Shown piece by piece: positions 61,216 to 64,000 of a stretch of DNA of 64,000 nt. The translations under genes were made by a program, and so were the position numbers. The notes beneath the pieces are model-generated. The model was given only the letters and a program-made list of their open reading frames with translations, was not told where the DNA came from and did not search any database. Numbering within the stretch: the first letter of the stretch is position 1; each line of letters starts with the position of its first letter. This stretch comes from Chryseobacterium indologenes (lineage in GTDB: Bacteria; Bacteroidota; Bacteroidia; Flavobacteriales; Weeksellaceae): the NCBI RefSeq assembly GCF_018362995.1, contig NZ_CP074372.1:1116001-1180000 (forward strand), in the 5' to 3' direction.

Positions 61216-61250
61216 TTTTTATCATTTTATGCAGGCGGGCTGCAGTTAAA

Positions 61251-61913
61251 TTAAAATTTAAAAATGTTTGCCGGAAAAACTTTGTTGATTTCTATTTTAT
61301 TTAGTAACATCACATAATCTCCGTCTTTTTTGGTACTGGAAGACTCAATTCTGAAAGGCATTGTAAGGTTTCCTATTTTTTTAAAATCAGAATAAACAAG
61401 CGTTTCGTCTTTTTTCACTTCTTTTATCAACATATAAGTTTTTGTATCAAAATAATACATGTTCTTATTGACATTTTTGGTAAGTTCTACTTTATGGCAG
61501 TAGATCTCTCCTACTTTTTCTTTTCCAAGGTATTTGGCATCAAAACCTTTATTTTCCCAATCAATGAAGTCATTATCAAAACTTTCCGGTACATATTCAG
61601 GATATTCCTGAAGTTTATTGGCAGCATAGTTCATTGCATATCCTTTTGTTCCATCAAAACCTTCAATTGCCGTTTCTTTTCCACCGGTAGTAATTAATGT
61701 TTTAGTAAGATTCGGACGCTGCTGATAAATTTTTATCGGATATTCATCTTTGATTCCCAATACCACTTTTCCCTGAAGCAATACAGAATTTAAAAGTTTC
61801 CAATTGGTTAACCCTCCGGATAATTCAATGTTTTTGTCTATAATTTCCTTTGCGGTCTGTGCCAATATCACATGCGAAAATATCAGTCCAAATACTAATA
61901 GTAACTTCTTCAT
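61251..61913 (-). CDS. LolA/LolB-like exported protein
   Basis: A 220-residue protein with a signal peptide (residues 1-18, ends VILAQ). The sequence AKEIIDKNIELSGGLTNWKL begins a family that Bacteroidota annotations call outer-membrane lipoprotein-sorting-like; beta-strands continue with GKVVLGIKDEYPIKIYQQRP, EGFDGTKGYAMNYAANKLQE and MYYFDTKTYMLIKEVKKDE, typical of the LolA half-barrel that cups lipids. Function is not experimentally known here. Confidence 0.75.
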   Translation of the reverse strand: MKKLLLVFGLIFSHVILAQTAKEIIDKNIELSGGLTNWKLLNSVLLQGKVVLGIKDEYPIKIYQQRPNLTKTLITTGGKETAIEGFDGTKGYAMNYAANKLQEYPEYVPESFDNDFIDWENKGFDAKYLGKEKVGEIYCHKVELTKNVNKNMYYFDTKTYMLIKEVKKDETLVYSDFKKIGNLTMPFRIESSSTKKDGDYVMLLNKIEINKVFPANIFKF

Positions 61914-62013
61914 TAATTTTATTTATAAATTCAAATATAGGGGGATTTATGTAAAATTGCAAAAAAAGGCGAAAGAGCAAATCTGTGAATCTGCTTTTTT
62001 GCCTCAACATTTT

Positions 62014-62736
62014 TTAAATCAGCTTTCTGGCTTTTTCCAGGTCTTCCGGTGTATCAATACCTACTCCTATGAAATTGGTTTCTATCATTTTGATTTTCAT
62101 TCCATATTCCAGGTAACGGATACATTCAATTTTTTCGGATATTTCCAATGGTTTCATTTCCAGTTTTGAAAACTGCAACAGCGCTGCTTTCCTGAAAGCA
62201 TAGACCCCAATATGTTTAAAATAACTTATATCATAAGAAACTTCCCTGTGAAAAGGAATTACAGAACGGCTGAAATACAGCGCAAAATTATTATTATCTG
62301 TAATAACTTTTACATTATTCGGGTTTTCAACTTCCTCTTTTTCATGCAGCTGTATTTTCAGAGATGCCAGGGAAATCTCCTGCTGATCATCGTGTTTAAA
62401 GACTTCAATCAGCTGCTGTAAAGGTTCCAGCTTAAGAAAAGGTTCGTCTCCCTGAACATTGATCACAATATCGCAGTCTATATTCTGTACGGCTTCTGCA
62501 ATGCGGTCGCTTCCGGTCTCATGCTGTCCTGTCATAACGGCTTTTCCGCCATTTTGTACAATTTCATCAAAAATAATTTCAGAGTCTGTTGCTACAAATA
62601 CTTCGTCAAACAGTCCGGTTTCTACTACATTCTGATACGTGGTCGTAATAACGGTTTTTTCTCCTAAAATCTGCATTAGTTTCCCGGGAAAACGGCTTGC
62701 TTCGTAACGTGCAGGGATGACAGCGATTATTTTCAT
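62014..62736 (-). CDS. kdsB: CMP-Kdo synthetase (3-deoxy-manno-octulosonate cytidylyltransferase)
   Basis: A 240-residue cytidylyltransferase activating Kdo as CMP-Kdo for transfer to lipid A. The nucleotide loop is [56 protein letters not shown] and [11 protein letters not shown] hold the family metal and ribose contacts. [26 protein letters not shown] is the classic KdsB block. Length is normal. It pairs functionally with kdsA at 38869 but is not in its operon. Confidence 0.95.
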   Translation of the reverse strand: MKIIAVIPARYEASRFPGKLMQILGEKTVITTTYQNVVETGLFDEVFVATDSEIIFDEIVQNGGKAVMTGQHETGSDRIAEAVQNIDCDIVINVQGDEPFLKLEPLQQLIEVFKHDDQQEISLASLKIQLHEKEEVENPNNVKVITDNNNFALYFSRSVIPFHREVSYDISYFKHIGVYAFRKAALLQFSKLEMKPLEISEKIECIRYLEYGMKIKMIETNFIGVGIDTPEDLEKARKLI

Positions 62737-62877
62737 TCAATAAAAATATTAAGTAATTCTCTTTAATTCAACAGGTTTCATTCCAGTATTTACAATCGTT
62801 GGAATGTTCCTTTTATATTGAGATCAAATGTAGTGAAAAGTATCTTATTTACTCTACAAAACAGAGATTTCGACAGT

Positions 62878-63864
62878 TTAAAAAGAAAGTTTTACGCCTA
62901 TCATATTATATTCCCATTGGCGGGATGCCGTAAAGTTGAGATTATATTTTGTTTTTCCGATGGTTCCTTCTGAAGAAGTATATCTGCTTTTTGAAATGGT
63001 TTTTCCAATAAAATATCCCATTAATAAAGCCAGCGGGTAATCTGAAGCCCAGTGAACTTTACTTTGCATCATCTGAAAACATAAGGCTCCTACTAAGGTG
63101 TACCCTACCGGTTTTATCCATTTTGCATCCGGATAATTGTCTGCTATCACAGTGATTCCGGCCATAAAGGTTGTTAAGTGTCCGGACGGCATTGCATCAT
63201 AATTTGAGGTATTCTTTCCAAATTCTGAAAAGCTTGGAAAAGGATTCCATGCACCTCCTTTATTACCGTTTATCTCTGCAATAAAAGGGCTTTCTCTTCC
63301 GGTAATTCTTTTAATAGTTTGGGTGAAAACTCCGGAAAGAATTAAACTTTCCACCAAACCACTCGCTGTAGCCTGCGCCCTGTAATCATTTTTAATTAAA
63401 CCATATGTTCCGAAACCAATTCCCAGTAAAACCAGCGTGGAACCATTTCCAATAAGATATAAAGTAGAGCCAATATCTTTAGGGATTTTAAAAACACCAC
63501 CTATTTTATTGTAGTTATTATCTTTATCCATTCCCCATCTTTCTCCCAACTCTCTTGAATTGTCAATCAGTTTCTGGTCCACCGGCAGGAGAATCAGAGT
63601 AGCTGCAACGGCACCTCCAAGATAATAAGCATTATCTTTGGCAACAAAATCTTTATTTGTATTGATAAAGTTTCTGGGTAATTTCGTTACAAAATCCAAG
63701 AATTTGGGCTTTGGGTAAGTTCTGACAGAACCGTCTTTCAAAGTGTAAGTCTGTACTTTTGGCAGCTCAGATTCCTTAGGTAGTTCTTTTATTTTCAATG
63801 TATCAACTTCTTGTGAGCATACCAATATTGAAACTGGTAAGAGTAGAAATCTCAGTTTTTTCAT
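62878..63864 (-). CDS. PAP2-family phosphatase
   Basis: A 328-residue exported or membrane enzyme of the phosphatidic-acid-phosphatase type 2 family. A signal peptide covers residues 1-17. Catalytic motifs: KRITGRESPFIAE (KxxxxxxRP-like, with ESP in place of RP), AMPSGHLTTFMAG (PSGH), and SKVHWASDYPLALLMG (the R/HxxxD variant with His-Trp-Ala-Ser-Asp). Helices at about residues 82-102, 155-175, 180-205 and 270-300 form the membrane core. It acts on lipid or polyprenyl phosphates in the envelope. Confidence 0.88.
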   Translation of the reverse strand: MKKLRFLLLPVSILVCSQEVDTLKIKELPKESELPKVQTYTLKDGSVRTYPKPKFLDFVTKLPRNFINTNKDFVAKDNAYYLGGAVAATLILLPVDQKLIDNSRELGERWGMDKDNNYNKIGGVFKIPKDIGSTLYLIGNGSTLVLLGIGFGTYGLIKNDYRAQATASGLVESLILSGVFTQTIKRITGRESPFIAEINGNKGGAWNPFPSFSEFGKNTSNYDAMPSGHLTTFMAGITVIADNYPDAKWIKPVGYTLVGALCFQMMQSKVHWASDYPLALLMGYFIGKTISKSRYTSSEGTIGKTKYNLNFTASRQWEYNMIGVKLSF

Positions 63865-63907
63865 CGTGTAATTTTCGACTTTATTATATTTAGGTGTGTA
63901 AAAGTCT

Positions 63908-63939
63908 CAAAGATAATTCCTAGATGAGTGTTGTACAAA
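63908..63939 (-). promoter_or_regulatory. Promoter of the PAP2 gene
   Basis: Minus strand: TTTG (63939-63936), 20 bases, then TATCTTTG (63915-63908): consensus elements and spacing. The remaining bases to 64000 show nothing else. Confidence 0.6.
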
Positions 63940-64000
63940 GTGGTTGTTAACTTTTAATGTTTATTTAATCTTTTACAGATAAACGTACATCTAATTCAAA

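Overview
The window looks like chromosomal DNA of a Chryseobacterium-type bacterium (Bacteroidota, Flavobacteriia). The DNA is AT-rich, and many genes follow the Bacteroidota promoter element TAnnTTTG. The primary sigma factor is the short form lacking region 1.1. Family markers agree: an IND/CGB-type class B1 metallo-beta-lactamase, subtype iii type VI secretion genes, a DUF2723 membrane protein, an HYC_CC_PP copper-associated protein, and a cysteine-synthase-like plus oxoamine-synthase-like pair expected for capnine-type sulfonolipids. All identifications come from reading the sequence; no database search was run.

Layout. 1-3.9 kb: 3' end of an LTA-synthase-type sulfatase, a YaiO-like TPR/beta-barrel protein, exodeoxyribonuclease III and an XRE/S24 regulator. 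4.3-8 kb (accessory): a Gly/Val-rich bacteriocin-like peptide, three tandem secreted paralogues with VGI(G/N)T N-termini and probable C1q/TNF-like C-termini, and a decayed gene. 8.1-12 kb: a VOC protein, a 12-codon proline-rich leader ORF ahead of an EamA transporter, a YdcF protein, a promoter-driven short ORF with an in-frame TAA, and a methyltransferase. 12.5-13.7 kb: an apparently intact IS3-family element. 13.7-16.7 kb: an ArsR-SRPBCC-YdeI/DUF1801-DoxX-DUF4256 cluster with a duplicated spacer. 16.7-21.1 kb: a TIM-barrel-like exported protein, a lipoprotein, threonine aldolase, a DtxR/MntR-type regulator and the metallo-beta-lactamase.

21.2-24.3 kb: three type VI secretion genes (TssG, TssN, TssK) without the rest of the system. 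24.7-31.4 kb: S1/P1 nuclease, RpoD, a lipoprotein, GNAT acetyltransferase, FAD monooxygenase and an S9 peptidase. 31.5-38.8 kb: a copper-handling cluster (TonB receptor, HYC_CC_PP, two DUF3347 proteins, a large multicopper oxidase with extra N- and C-terminal modules, and a haem-binding protein). 38.9-46 kb: KdsA, a 116-bp tandem repeat array, a DUF1697 protein, a GT-C-like membrane protein and a DUF2723 protein. 46.2-48.7 kb: the proposed sulfonolipid operon. 48.7-54.1 kb: EamA transporter, an unknown bactofilin-like protein, a B12-type radical SAM protein, known-looking flavobacterial intergenic repeats and an exported unknown. 54.1-58.2 kb: atpC/atpD, ribF and a frameshifted acyltransferase. 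58.2-64 kb: small housekeeping or stress genes, KdsB and a PAP2 phosphatase.

Functional links: KdsA and KdsB both serve Kdo supply for lipopolysaccharide; the copper cluster combines uptake or sensing, periplasmic binding and oxidation; the oxoamine synthase and cysteine-synthase-like enzyme would supply the sulfonolipid headgroup. The strongest candidates for undescribed biology are the bacteriocin-like peptide, the small ORF with a read-through frame, the polyproline leader peptide, the hairpin inside the sulfonolipid operon and the multicopper oxidase fusion.
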